Positions 6,051-13,540 of a DNA stretch of 30,944 bases are shown here, one piece after another (within the stretch, counting starts at the first letter, position 1; every line of letters begins with the position of its first letter). This stretch comes from a virus. The translations under genes were made by a program, and so were the position numbers. The notes beneath the pieces were generated by a model. That model saw only the letters and a program-made list of their open reading frames with translations. It was not told the DNA's origin and made no database searches. The stretch is from positions 1 through 30,944 of IMG/VR virus record IMGVR_UViG_3300044825_001453, one strand, 5' to 3'.

Positions 6051-6073
6051 AAGATGAGTGTGAACAAGAAAGA
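6051..6073 (-). repeat. 23-bp direct repeat, copy 1
   Basis: This stretch is identical over 23 bases to 12349-12371. On the minus strand it reads TCTTTCTTGTTCACACTCAT then CTT. It lies 11 bases upstream of the start of the 38-aa membrane protein. The second copy lies 38 bases upstream of a lipoprotein gene, which suggests a shared regulatory or recombination site. Confidence 0.75.
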
Positions 6074-6126
6074 TTTAAGAAGGGGAGCATTACACCCCCC
6101 AACTCATCAATCAAAACAAAACATCT

Positions 6127-7122
6127 TTATTTAAATTCAAACAAATCAAAGCAATCTTTACAAACCATTGCGTTGAAATCAGCAACCAAACGTAAGTCCT
6201 CACTATTATGGGATACACCACAACCCTCACAATAAGATGAACTAATGCCAAACGACTTGTTGTAATCATCAAGCTCCCAATCATAATAAGGGTTATGATA
6301 TGACTTAACAGGAGGCAGGTTAAAAGAACTACGATAACCTATATCACTATACTTTTTATACGGTTTGGTTACAGATACAAAGTTATAATCATTCTTATGT
6401 AACTCATGGATAATATCTAACACCATATCTAATGTAACAAACACATCATTGATAATAACATACTCGTTATCCATATGGGGATTGTAATAACCACAGCTCA
6501 TATTAGCCATACTACATTGTATGCCTAACTCTTTGAGTGCCATAACATCTGTCATTGCACCATGGGCAAAGCTATAACCATACTTAGTGACGATAGGTAA
6601 CACATCGGATTGAAACAAATCATTGGACAACTGAACACCACTTGCATTGGTAACAAAGTCGCTATTGCCACGTCTGTCACATTGCAATACAAATCTACAA
6701 TCGGTAAAGAAATCTACATCGGCCTCATAACTACCACCACAACCAACTTCCTCATCTCTAAAGAAAGCAGCCTTGATGTTATCGTTATGCTCTAATGCTT
6801 GTAAACATATGAACACACCAACTTTATCATCACCACCAATACCAGACTGAGTCATAGTATATCTATTGAAACCTGTAAGCACACCGTCAATCTCTAACAC
6901 AGTCAAGTCCTCACCGATATCGTGGACAGTATCCATATGGGAAACAACACACGGATATTTGTCAGCAATACCCTTGGTTGCATACAAGTTACCATTGTGG
7001 GAATAATAAGTACAGCCTAAGCGTTTAAGTTCCCTAACTATGTAGGCGAACATTCTATATTGATTGTAACTCTCTGATTGTACAGATAGTACATCTATTA
7101 ATTTGTGTTTTCTGTTGTCCAT
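6127..7122 (-). CDS. M20/PepT-like zinc metallopeptidase with C-terminal zinc ribbon
   Basis: This 331-aa protein has a full two-metal peptidase site. VVSHMDTV supplies H62 and D64, GIGGDDKVG supplies D98/D99, FFRDEEVGCGG supplies E124 and E125, QCDRRG supplies D149, and GYYNPHMDNEY supplies H216. The order matches peptidase T and related M20 di-zinc aminopeptidases, but the usual lid (dimerisation) domain is very short. Residues about 298-324 add CEGCG ... CKDC, a separate zinc ribbon. By family it would trim short peptides or cleave amide bonds in the cytoplasm; in a phage it might process a peptide, peptidoglycan fragment or small-molecule defence signal. It is preceded by an A-rich leader. 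Confidence 0.78.
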   Translation of the reverse strand: MDNRKHKLIDVLSVQSESYNQYRMFAYIVRELKRLGCTYYSHNGNLYATKGIADKYPCVVSHMDTVHDIGEDLTVLEIDGVLTGFNRYTMTQSGIGGDDKVGVFICLQALEHNDNIKAAFFRDEEVGCGGSYEADVDFFTDCRFVLQCDRRGNSDFVTNASGVQLSNDLFQSDVLPIVTKYGYSFAHGAMTDVMALKELGIQCSMANMSCGYYNPHMDNEYVIINDVFVTLDMVLDIIHELHKNDYNFVSVTKPYKKYSDIGYRSSFNLPPVKSYHNPYYDWELDDYNKSFGISSSYCEGCGVSHNSEDLRLVADFNAMVCKDCFDLFEFK

Positions 7123-7145
7123 TGTTTTGTTTTTTATAAGTTAAA

Positions 7146-8414
7146 TTATACTAATTCTTCCACCTCGTCTTTGTGGTAGATGACATCTTTTACCTTTACG
7201 GCATTCTCAAGAAGTATCCAACCTCTACTATCGTGGTACACTAAATCATCGGTAAGGTGATATTCATAATCACATTCGCAATATGCAATACTTTCATCGT
7301 CAGTACGATACCAATCTCCATCAATCTCAACTATATAGTCATCATCTTTGGTATACCAAGTGCCATCAACCTCAATGATATCATTGTCATCAACCCACCA
7401 CCAATCACCATTGATACATACAGCGTGGTCAATATGGGTTGTTTGACCTCTATATCTACCTTGGTCAATGTTTATTACATCGTCATAGCAACTAATTCTA
7501 CAATCATTGATATCGTCCCAATATCCACCATCTCTATCGCCACCTGTGTTTTGATAGGTATACATTACATCGTTTGAGTCATTTGATAGAAACCCATCAC
7601 CACCATAACACAATGTGTCAATGTATGGATATGAATCAAAATCGGTATCAAGATTAACCCTAAGCACTAAATCTTCCTTCTCGCCATCAGGGTTAAAGAA
7701 CTGTTGTATGTTGCTGCCATTCTTGTAATTGACTTTGTAATACCACTTCTTGTCAATCGCATAACGAACAAACATCTCAAACATAAAGTCATCAGATACA
7801 TAAACCCTATCCATAAATGTTATGGTTCTACTTGGGTTGCCATTGACAATAACATTGTGCCATACTAAAGCACGACCACACAACTCGCCACGCTCATTGA
7901 CTAATGCAAGTATCTGCATACTACGGTTGGACTCATACATTTCCATATAGTCACCGTCGCCATTCATACAGCTATTGTCCAGCGTACCACCATTCTCATA
8001 CCTATCCATATTATACACATTGCCAATTGCATCGCAGTCATGGAGAATGAATTGCAACCCTTGGTCATTGAACTCGGAGCGATACAGATTAGTAAAGTCC
8101 TCAAAGTCTTTGTCAGTTAGATAGCGAGATATAAACCTGCTATCAAATAACTTACGGATAACTCTACCTGCACGGCCTGACTCTCTACCCTGACGAGACC
8201 AAGTATAGTCTTCGTTCATAATGTGAGGACGATTGCTCGGCAGGTAACTGATTAACCCCTCTTTACGATTGGTTATATAGTTGATATCCTTAGTTGTTAC
8301 GATAGACGATGGTCTATCTTTAAGGTCAAGCCTGTGTAAGATGTTACAGATGCGGCTGTCTGACTCAGACAAGAACTTCTTGAATGAGTTGGAGTAAATC
8401 GGTTTTGCGTTCAT
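7146..8414 (-). CDS. Conserved phage protein with GRALVW domain and C-terminal 15-residue repeats
   Basis: This 422-aa protein has two parts. Residues about 100-260 carry NGGTLDNSCMNGDGD, then ILALVNERGELCGRALVWHN and FMDRVYVSDDFMFEMFVRYA. I have seen this arrangement (N-SCM ... GRALxW ... MDRxY) in uncharacterised phage proteins, and it has a distant GNAT-like look. The C-terminal 93 residues contain at least three consecutive 15-residue units, NGDWWWVDDNDIIEV, DGTWYTKDDDYIVEI and DGDWYRTDDESIAYC, probably a beta solenoid or hairpin stack. It is strongly acidic overall. It may be internal to the host cell rather than structural, as it lies in the early block. Confidence 0.65.
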   Translation of the reverse strand: MNAKPIYSNSFKKFLSESDSRICNILHRLDLKDRPSSIVTTKDINYITNRKEGLISYLPSNRPHIMNEDYTWSRQGRESGRAGRVIRKLFDSRFISRYLTDKDFEDFTNLYRSEFNDQGLQFILHDCDAIGNVYNMDRYENGGTLDNSCMNGDGDYMEMYESNRSMQILALVNERGELCGRALVWHNVIVNGNPSRTITFMDRVYVSDDFMFEMFVRYAIDKKWYYKVNYKNGSNIQQFFNPDGEKEDLVLRVNLDTDFDSYPYIDTLCYGGDGFLSNDSNDVMYTYQNTGGDRDGGYWDDINDCRISCYDDVINIDQGRYRGQTTHIDHAVCINGDWWWVDDNDIIEVDGTWYTKDDDYIVEIDGDWYRTDDESIAYCECDYEYHLTDDLVYHDSRGWILLENAVKVKDVIYHKDEVEELV

Positions 8415-8458
8415 GATTGTTGTATTTAAAGTTAAGAAATAAATTACAATTTACCAAA

Positions 8459-8908
8459 TTATTCTTCGCCTCTTGTTAGAAGCATTTTACCTGACAACTT
8501 ATTCATATGTTTGAATATCAACTCAACAGTATAAAAATCTAATTCACATAACAAGTCACCACCATTCTTATAGATTAAGGTAGTGTTAGCATTGACGGTA
8601 GCTGAGAACATAGGGGTAATATCATCTTCTTCTAACCCAAATGTAATCGTTACATCTTTAGGCTTACGGGATACCACTTTGAGACAAGCAGGATGCCAAC
8701 ACCAATGTTCATCTTCATGAAGACCAACATGATTTTCGTTTACTTCTTTTACTTGGTAAGTTTTACCTATATACTTATCCATATCATCATTCCACCCATA
8801 GGTTACACCTAAGTAGAAGGCAGGAACTCTATGGGTTATTTGTACAACATCACCTACTTGTAAGTTAAGTACATCAAAATGCATCTGCAATAAATCTTTC
8901 TGTGTCAT
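8459..8908 (-). CDS. Small phage protein with YIGKxY SH3-like domain, 149 aa
   Basis: Residues 15-80 contain VGDVVQITHRVP, GWNDDMDKYIGKTYQV and HPACLKVV. This resembles a small beta-barrel domain common in phage accessory proteins. The 393-aa protein next door has the same domain near its C-terminus, with the order VGDTVRVTHKVP, CWSDSMDSYIGREYKI and YSLELV. The two genes are therefore related, probably by duplication. The C-terminal half (LEEDDITPMF, FYTVELIFKHMNKLSG) also matches the end of the neighbour. Confidence 0.65.
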   Translation of the reverse strand: MTQKDLLQMHFDVLNLQVGDVVQITHRVPAFYLGVTYGWNDDMDKYIGKTYQVKEVNENHVGLHEDEHWCWHPACLKVVSRKPKDVTITFGLEEDDITPMFSATVNANTTLIYKNGGDLLCELDFYTVELIFKHMNKLSGKMLLTRGEE

Positions 8909-8960
8909 AATTTATATTGTTTTGTTAGTGAGAAAATATTAATTGTAATTATATTTAGCT

Positions 8961-10142
8961 TTATATCTTTGCAGATACATTATATTTTTTATCAACCCCT
9001 GCCAGTTCTAACAACTTAACTAACCAATACACATCATTACCTGATAACTTTGTGATTGGGCTACTAAAGTTTACAAATTCACCGCCATCTTCCATACTTC
9101 CGCTTGCCCCAGTAAAAGATAATGTGTGGGTACGGATAGTTTCTTTTCTTCTGACAAGCTCTAAGCTATAGATTGGAAACTTGTAACCATCAGTATATTC
9201 TAATTGAATACCTGTTTCAAAAATTCCTTGTATCTTGTACTCTCTGCCAATGTAACTATCCATACTATCAGACCAACAGTTTTGCCAACCATTATAGTGG
9301 TCAGGTACTTTATGGGTTACCCTAACTGTATCACCTACTTCAAAGGCAAGTAAGTCTACGGTCATTTGATATAAACCCTGAGGTGTCTTAGGATATTGCT
9401 TTGTTTCTTGTGGTGCGTCTTGTGGCATAGTTTGAGGTTTGTTTAATACTTGGTTATAAAATTGTTCATCTGTTATTAATGTGTATTCATGGTAATCATT
9501 AAGAGTCATTACACTAAATCCACGATTGTTAGGAAGGCTATGGCTTCTATTTTCTGGTATGTCACATAGTATGTAACCATCAGTAGAGTCAATTCTAAAG
9601 GCTCTCCATTCTATAAGGTCTTGCATGTTTGAAGGGTTAATCTTGATTGCCCATTTAGTTGGTAAGCTACTTACTACATCATCTACTAATCTAACGCCAG
9701 ATGCGTTAATCAAACACTCATTACGATAACTATCTCTTACCCCAAGTATAACTGTTCCGCTACTTGCCTTAGAAATAGCAAACACTACACCTTCCGTACC
9801 ATTAGACCACAATTCATTTCGTTCTTTGTTTATAAACCCTAATCGTTTAAACATAGTTGTATATGTTGAATAGGTTTCTAAATTACATTGAATAACTACA
9901 GCCATACCTCTTCGTATCCCATTGTATTCTTCAATGTATTCGTATACATCTTCAGGGTTATAGAAATAACCTCCCAATCCTGATGCATTTTTACCAAACA
10001 TATGCTTACCTTCATCATTTGTACCTTTGTAATATATAAAGTCTAAACTTTGCCTTACAAATGTTGAGTTAATAAAGTCATCGCCTATTGTTTTTTGAAA
10101 AGGCACATACTTGTTACCGATAATTAATTGTTCTGCTGTCAT
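8961..10142 (-). CDS. Fusion protein with duplicated SH3-like domain, 393 aa
   Basis: The N-terminal 240 residues form a unit with FYNPEDVYEYIEEYNGIRRG, VILGVRDSYRNECLINASG and TDEQFYNQVLNKPQTMP; no family is recognised. After a proline/glutamine linker (QTMPQDAPQETKQ), residues about 250-393 repeat the domain of the 149-aa protein downstream, including LYQMTVDLLAFEVGDTVRVT and MDSYIGREYKI. It looks like a fusion of an accessory domain with this barrel. The gene is preceded by the common leader AACCCTATAAAATAAAACCC. Confidence 0.65.
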   Translation of the reverse strand: MTAEQLIIGNKYVPFQKTIGDDFINSTFVRQSLDFIYYKGTNDEGKHMFGKNASGLGGYFYNPEDVYEYIEEYNGIRRGMAVVIQCNLETYSTYTTMFKRLGFINKERNELWSNGTEGVVFAISKASSGTVILGVRDSYRNECLINASGVRLVDDVVSSLPTKWAIKINPSNMQDLIEWRAFRIDSTDGYILCDIPENRSHSLPNNRGFSVMTLNDYHEYTLITDEQFYNQVLNKPQTMPQDAPQETKQYPKTPQGLYQMTVDLLAFEVGDTVRVTHKVPDHYNGWQNCWSDSMDSYIGREYKIQGIFETGIQLEYTDGYKFPIYSLELVRRKETIRTHTLSFTGASGSMEDGGEFVNFSSPITKLSGNDVYWLVKLLELAGVDKKYNVSAKI

Positions 10143-10161
10143 AGGGTTTTATTTTATAGGG

Positions 10162-10440
10162 TTAATTAATGTAATTAAATTCATATGATACTTCTGTTAT
10201 ATAAAATGTTGAGCCATCAAAACTTGCATTTTTTTGTATTAAATAATATATATCAACATCTAAAAACAAATCATCTGTATCTATATTGAAACAATAGTTA
10301 TAGTCTGGACTTTCATAATCTGATTTGAACAATTCAACTTTACAATCAAAGAACTCAGACAATTCATTGGCTAAAAATTCTTCATTAAATCTGCAATGCA
10401 CCAAAGAATTAAGGAATTTTATAATATCTGCTTGTGACAT
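10162..10440 (-). CDS. Small acidic protein, 92 aa
   Basis: This protein is strongly acidic, with FEFFDCKVELFKSDYE-like and FNIDTDDLFLDVDIYYL stretches and almost no basic clusters. That composition is shared by many phage DNA-mimic and anti-defence proteins, but also by ordinary small phage proteins, so no function is assigned. It has the leader TAAACCCTATAAAACAAAAC before its start. Confidence 0.62.
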   Translation of the reverse strand: MSQADIIKFLNSLVHCRFNEEFLANELSEFFDCKVELFKSDYESPDYNYCFNIDTDDLFLDVDIYYLIQKNASFDGSTFYITEVSYEFNYIN

Positions 10441-10467
10441 TTTGTTTTGTTTTATAGGGTTTAAAGA

Positions 10468-10827
10468 TTAAATTTCTGCGTCAAAATTACATTCACCATT
10501 TTCTTTGATACAATCTCGTATCTCTCTGCCGAGTAATAGGTCGGCATATTCTTTCAAATCATAATTTGTAACACCAAGTTTGTACAAATCATCATCTCTG
10601 TAGCCACTTGCTTCACTAAAGAACTTGTCTAATATGGCAATCTTATCACCTAAAAATTGCTCAATGTCAAGTATCTCTGCCTCGCAGGCTGGCAATTCAT
10701 GAGTAGAGTATGAATAGCATACATAGTTTGGCTCGTAAAAACGTGAACCAAATCTGTCGGCAGCTGTTGATGATTGCACAGCGAACCAAAATTTTCCGTT
10801 GATGTCTCCTGAATAGTAGCGTCCCAT
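10468..10827 (-). CDS. Conserved MGRYYSGDI phage protein, 119 aa
   Basis: The start MGRYYSGDINGKFWFAVQSS followed by ADRFGSRFYEPNYVCYSY is a pattern I recognise from uncharacterised phage proteins of the MGRYYxGDIxGKFWF type. The rest is acidic and helical (EILDIEQFLGDKIAILDKF). The function is not known. It sits between small acidic accessory genes. Confidence 0.68.
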   Translation of the reverse strand: MGRYYSGDINGKFWFAVQSSTAADRFGSRFYEPNYVCYSYSTHELPACEAEILDIEQFLGDKIAILDKFFSEASGYRDDDLYKLGVTNYDLKEYADLLLGREIRDCIKENGECNFDAEI

Positions 10828-10831
10828 AGTT

Positions 10832-11113
10832 TTAGCTTTGTTTTTTAGTGTAGTAATTTAATTCTTCAACCCATACTGCGTTTTTTTCAATGGTAAAATC
10901 GTACCAACCATCTACATGTTTATCACCTAAATTTGTATTGAATTCAATCTTCCCTTCTCTATGTTGTTTTAACGCAGACATGATATTAATATACACATCA
11001 AGTTGAGCTGATTCAGCATCTTCTTCGCTTTCATATGCTGAATGCACAAGTTCTCGTTGGTCATCGTATTCGCCTACTGAATACTTAACTAAGTAAATTG
11101 TTTTTTGTTCCAT
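10832..11113 (-). CDS. MEQKTIY paralogue A, 93 aa
   Basis: The N-terminus MEQKTIYLVKYSVGEYDDQ matches that of the next gene (MEQKTIYSVMYDTGEQYDGQ), and a looser form appears in the third (ETKKVYQINFSLEKEDY). A beta strand at the N-terminus, a helix (EDAESAQLDVYINIMSALKQ) and a C-terminal strand are predicted. It is a small acidic protein of unknown role in a tandem paralogue array. Confidence 0.62.
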   Translation of the reverse strand: MEQKTIYLVKYSVGEYDDQRELVHSAYESEEDAESAQLDVYINIMSALKQHREGKIEFNTNLGDKHVDGWYDFTIEKNAVWVEELNYYTKKQS

Positions 11114-11119
11114 AGTTGT

Positions 11120-11482
11120 TTAGTTTTGAGGTGTAAAAATTGTTTCTAATGTATTTTCTATTATAAAAATTGCATTGTAATCAGGGTTAAAATTATTCAA
11201 AGGGTTTTTCTTATACCACGCATCTAATTCATTTTCCTTTTCAGATAAAAGATTTGAGTATTCATCATCATCTAAATGTTCAGGCTGAAACGCTTCTAAT
11301 TGTTGGATATCCCTTTCTAAATGTATAACACCAGTAACGTGCTTTATTACTTGGTCATATAGCCAAGTTACACACCTTGAGGCTTGGATAGGATTGTCAA
11401 ACATTTTGTAGATGTGAGAGTCTTGACCATCGTATTGTTCTCCTGTATCATACATTACTGAATAAATTGTTTTTTGTTCCAT
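11120..11482 (-). CDS. MEQKTIY paralogue B, 120 aa
   Basis: It shares MEQKTIYxVxYxxGExxDGQ with paralogue A, then diverges into a longer helical middle (HLERDIQQLEAFQPEHLDDD) and the ending NPDYNAIFIIENTLE, comparable to the ending KNAVWVEELNYY of paralogue A. The protein is acidic. No family is recognised. Confidence 0.62.
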   Translation of the reverse strand: MEQKTIYSVMYDTGEQYDGQDSHIYKMFDNPIQASRCVTWLYDQVIKHVTGVIHLERDIQQLEAFQPEHLDDDEYSNLLSEKENELDAWYKKNPLNNFNPDYNAIFIIENTLETIFTPQN

Positions 11483-11504
11483 CTTGTTTAATTTTAAAGG
11501 TTAA

Positions 11505-11846
11505 TTAATTACAAATCATATCTATTTCTGAAACATTAATTCGGTTAAAGGGATAATGCATTAGATATATGTCATTTTCACTTATTGCCAAGTCAGGTAC
11601 AGGGCACTCAATTGATAATAAATGCTCATGTAAGGATTGCCTTCTTGAAATGTCTAGTTCTTTGCCTAATTCTCTTAATAGGTCAATCATTGTCTGTTTG
11701 TAATATCCCATACGCACACCTATATTATGTGCATATTTATACGCATGTAATTCGTTTTCATATAGGTTGCCATATATTGTTTCATGGCTATAATCTTCTT
11801 TTTCAAGAGAAAAATTAATTTGATAAACTTTTTTAGTTTCTTGCAT
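11505..11846 (-). CDS. MEQKTIY-related paralogue C, 113 aa
   Basis: It begins MQETKKVYQINFSLEKEDYS, a divergent version of the N-terminal strand in paralogues A and B, followed by a helical middle (RMGYYKQTMIDLLRELGKEL) and an ending LAISENDIYLMHYPF that parallels their C-terminal strand. The architecture (strand, helices, strand) is shared, but identity is low, so the relationship is likely rather than certain. Confidence 0.6.
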   Translation of the reverse strand: MQETKKVYQINFSLEKEDYSHETIYGNLYENELHAYKYAHNIGVRMGYYKQTMIDLLRELGKELDISRRQSLHEHLLSIECPVPDLAISENDIYLMHYPFNRINVSEIDMICN

Positions 11847-11857
11847 CTTGTTTTGTT

Positions 11858-12145
11858 TTAAGCGTTAGTTAATGAAATTTCTGTCCAAGTTGTATTGTGG
11901 TCTATTTGCCAGTACCAACAATCGTTATGGCTTTCCCAAGCACCACCTTCGGATTGGTCTATTTCAAGTATATAGGTACCAAAATACTCATATACTTGAT
12001 AGCAAACATCATTTTTCTCATCTACCTCTAAATGAATAGGGTTTAAATCTTCCCAATGGAAGTCTTTGCCTAATATGTTCTCTAAAAATGATACAGGTTC
12101 GCCTAATGGACGAAATTCGGGCAGTTTTTTGCAAGTAATTTCCAT
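11858..12145 (-). CDS. Unknown 95-aa acidic protein
   Basis: The protein contains several aromatic and acidic residues (HWEDLNPIHLEVDEKNDVCY, SEGGAWESHNDCWYWQIDHN). The ending WYWQIDHNTTWTEISL resembles the final strand of the MEQKTIY paralogues (YDFTIEKNAVWVEEL), so it may be a fourth, more distant member. It directly follows the lipoprotein gene. Confidence 0.6.
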   Translation of the reverse strand: MEITCKKLPEFRPLGEPVSFLENILGKDFHWEDLNPIHLEVDEKNDVCYQVYEYFGTYILEIDQSEGGAWESHNDCWYWQIDHNTTWTEISLTNA

Positions 12146-12148
12146 AAT

Positions 12149-12310
12149 TTAGTTAAAATTTGAGGGTAAATGATTAGATTTTAAGCCTGTGCAAGACACA
12201 TTCATGCCATTACCTTTACCCCAAGATGCTCTCGGAGTGGTACAAGACAACAAAGCCATGCAAGTTAATGCAATGGCAAAAGCAATTTTGACAATAGTTG
12301 CGTAAGTCAT
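12149..12310 (-). CDS. Small lipoprotein, 53 aa
   Basis: The frame begins MTYATIVKIAFAIALTCMAL and continues LSCTTPRASWGKGNGMN. This is a short basic N-terminus, a hydrophobic helix and the lipobox LLSC, with cysteine 23 as the predicted acylated residue. The mature peptide would be about 31 residues (CTTPRASWGKGNGMNVSCTG and LKSNH...). The lipobox is strong evidence that it is a real gene despite its length. By analogy, small phage lipoproteins often block superinfection at the envelope; that role is inferred. A 23-bp repeat precedes it. Confidence 0.65.
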   Translation of the reverse strand: MTYATIVKIAFAIALTCMALLSCTTPRASWGKGNGMNVSCTGLKSNHLPSNFN

Positions 12311-12348
12311 AAGCCAAAAAAGGATTTGATTTTTAGGGATAAAAGAAA

Positions 12349-12371
12349 AAGATGAGTGTGAACAAGAAAGA
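12349..12371 (-). repeat. 23-bp direct repeat, copy 2
   Basis: It is identical to 6051-6073. It lies between the end of the 59-aa membrane protein gene (12373) and the start of the lipoprotein gene (12310), so it could be a promoter, operator or RNA-processing site for the lipoprotein. Confidence 0.75.
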
Positions 12372-12372
12372 G

Positions 12373-12552
12373 TTAGCCCTTCATATTAAGATACACATGA
12401 TGTATGACTAACAGGTTCATGCATAAAATTGCCAGAAGCATTTGAGTCATGAAGTCATGGCGATACACAGGGTTAAATCGCATAAGCAAGGCAACGAACA
12501 AAGCCCCAAGGATAGATACGATGGGGTATAGGTTTAGCAAAAATTTATTCAT
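12373..12552 (-). CDS. Small two-span membrane protein, 59 aa
   Basis: The frame reads MNKFLLNLYPIVSILGALFV then ALLMRF, a short charged loop (NPVYRHDFMT) and a second span QMLLAILCMNLLVI. Two transmembrane helices with a short connecting loop are predicted. The start is preceded by the block's leader (AACCTATAAAACCAAATCAA). It neighbours the lipoprotein, suggesting a small envelope module. The function is unknown. Confidence 0.58.
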   Translation of the reverse strand: MNKFLLNLYPIVSILGALFVALLMRFNPVYRHDFMTQMLLAILCMNLLVIHHVYLNMKG

Positions 12553-12579
12553 TAGGTTTTGATTTGGTTTTATAGGTTA

Positions 12580-12858
12580 TTAAATAGCTTCAATTTCATA
12601 CATTACTTCCCACTTTCTCCCGAACTTGATGTTAGATTTGTACTTCTTAACACCTTGTACTGAAGCATAGGGATTGAAACCCTCAAGGCAAGAGGATTTG
12701 CTATACTCGGTAAGAGCATCAGCGAAACCCATGATTTTCGGATTAGATACATTAGCCCTACGGCGAGCATCTTCCATACGTTTTTGCTTATCCGTTACTT
12801 CTAAAGAACGGAAATCTTTAGCAATTGATTGCAATTTGTCAGCCCATAAGTTTGACAT
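12580..12858 (-). CDS. Unknown 92-aa basic protein
   Basis: I choose the ATG at 12858 (MSNLWADKLQSIAKDFRSLE) because the recurrent leader AAAACCCTATACCT lies just before it. The frame stays open to 12960 but the extra part has no leader. The protein has a helical N-terminal half (EVTDKQKRMEDARRRANVSN) and a basic C-terminal half (VKKYKSNIKFGRKWEVMYE). No family is recognised. It is the last well-supported ordinary gene before the hairpin-rich region. Confidence 0.6.
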   Translation of the reverse strand: MSNLWADKLQSIAKDFRSLEVTDKQKRMEDARRRANVSNPKIMGFADALTEYSKSSCLEGFNPYASVQGVKKYKSNIKFGRKWEVMYEIEAI

Positions 12859-13023
12859 AGGTATAGGGTTTTGGTGAGAGGTAAATGGGGATAAGCGAGT
12901 CCCTTGGACATAGTTTGCCCAACAATGCTGAATTACACTTACCTTTGATTTGGGTTGCACTACATTTATTGCAACTTGTTTATGCTAATTCAGTATGGGA
13001 AACCTACAACATCTTGCATAGAA

Positions 13024-13530
13024 ATGCATAGTTGTAACTATAGGTCATTTAATACCTATTGCTCCCATAGTTCATCATATCATTGAAGTTGCTTCGTTTC
13101 TTATGCATTTATAATCATGAGTTGCTCACGAAAGGTTGCATAAGTTATGATATAACTATAGCATAAAGGAGTTGCATAAAGCGTAGTCCTTTATAGACAA
13201 GATAGTACTTGGACTTCTTTGCCTGTTTATTTTGTCATCTGTTAAACTAACAGCCAGTAGTGAATGGATTACACCCACATTTACCCTTGCTTTCGCAAGG
13301 CACAACCTCAATTTGACTACTATTGACTTCGTCAATCTTGCCCTTTTGGATAGGTAAAAACTTTGTTTTTCGGCAAGAAGTTGTGAGTTATGAAATAACT
13401 GCAAGATACCAACAGCGTTTCGCTGTTACTGAGTTGCTCAATTTTGGCACTTGACTTCGTCAAGCCTAAGGACGAAGTACTTTAGTACTTGGGTGAGTGG
13501 CGAAACCCTTGACCTACTACGAAGTAGTAG
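13024..13530. repeat. Non-coding array of short perfect hairpins
   Basis: Between 12961 and 13551 I see no convincing gene, but many short perfect inverted repeats (arm positions; loop). ATAGTT 13028-13041 (2). ATAGGT 13040-13059 (8). AGTTAT 13143-13157 (3). ATAAAGGA 13163-13194 (16). CTGTTA 13239-13253 (3). CCTTGC 13285-13300 (4). ATTGAC 13322-13336 (TTC). AAAAAC 13356-13370 (3). AGTTAT 13386-13400 (GAA). AACAGCG 13411-13427 (3). CTTGAC 13450-13464 (TTC). AAGTACT 13475-13490 (2). CTACTAC 13514-13530 (GAA). Loops of GAA or its complement TTC, closed by C-G, recur. This is dense and regular beyond what terminators or single operators would need. Confidence 0.8.
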
Positions 13531-13540
13531 TCCCCAAGTA

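Noticed and set aside
13156-13404. Open frame of 82 codons on the minus strand in the hairpin array
   Set aside because: It has no leader of the usual type and an unlikely composition, and its sequence is made of the palindromes. The region is better read as non-coding.
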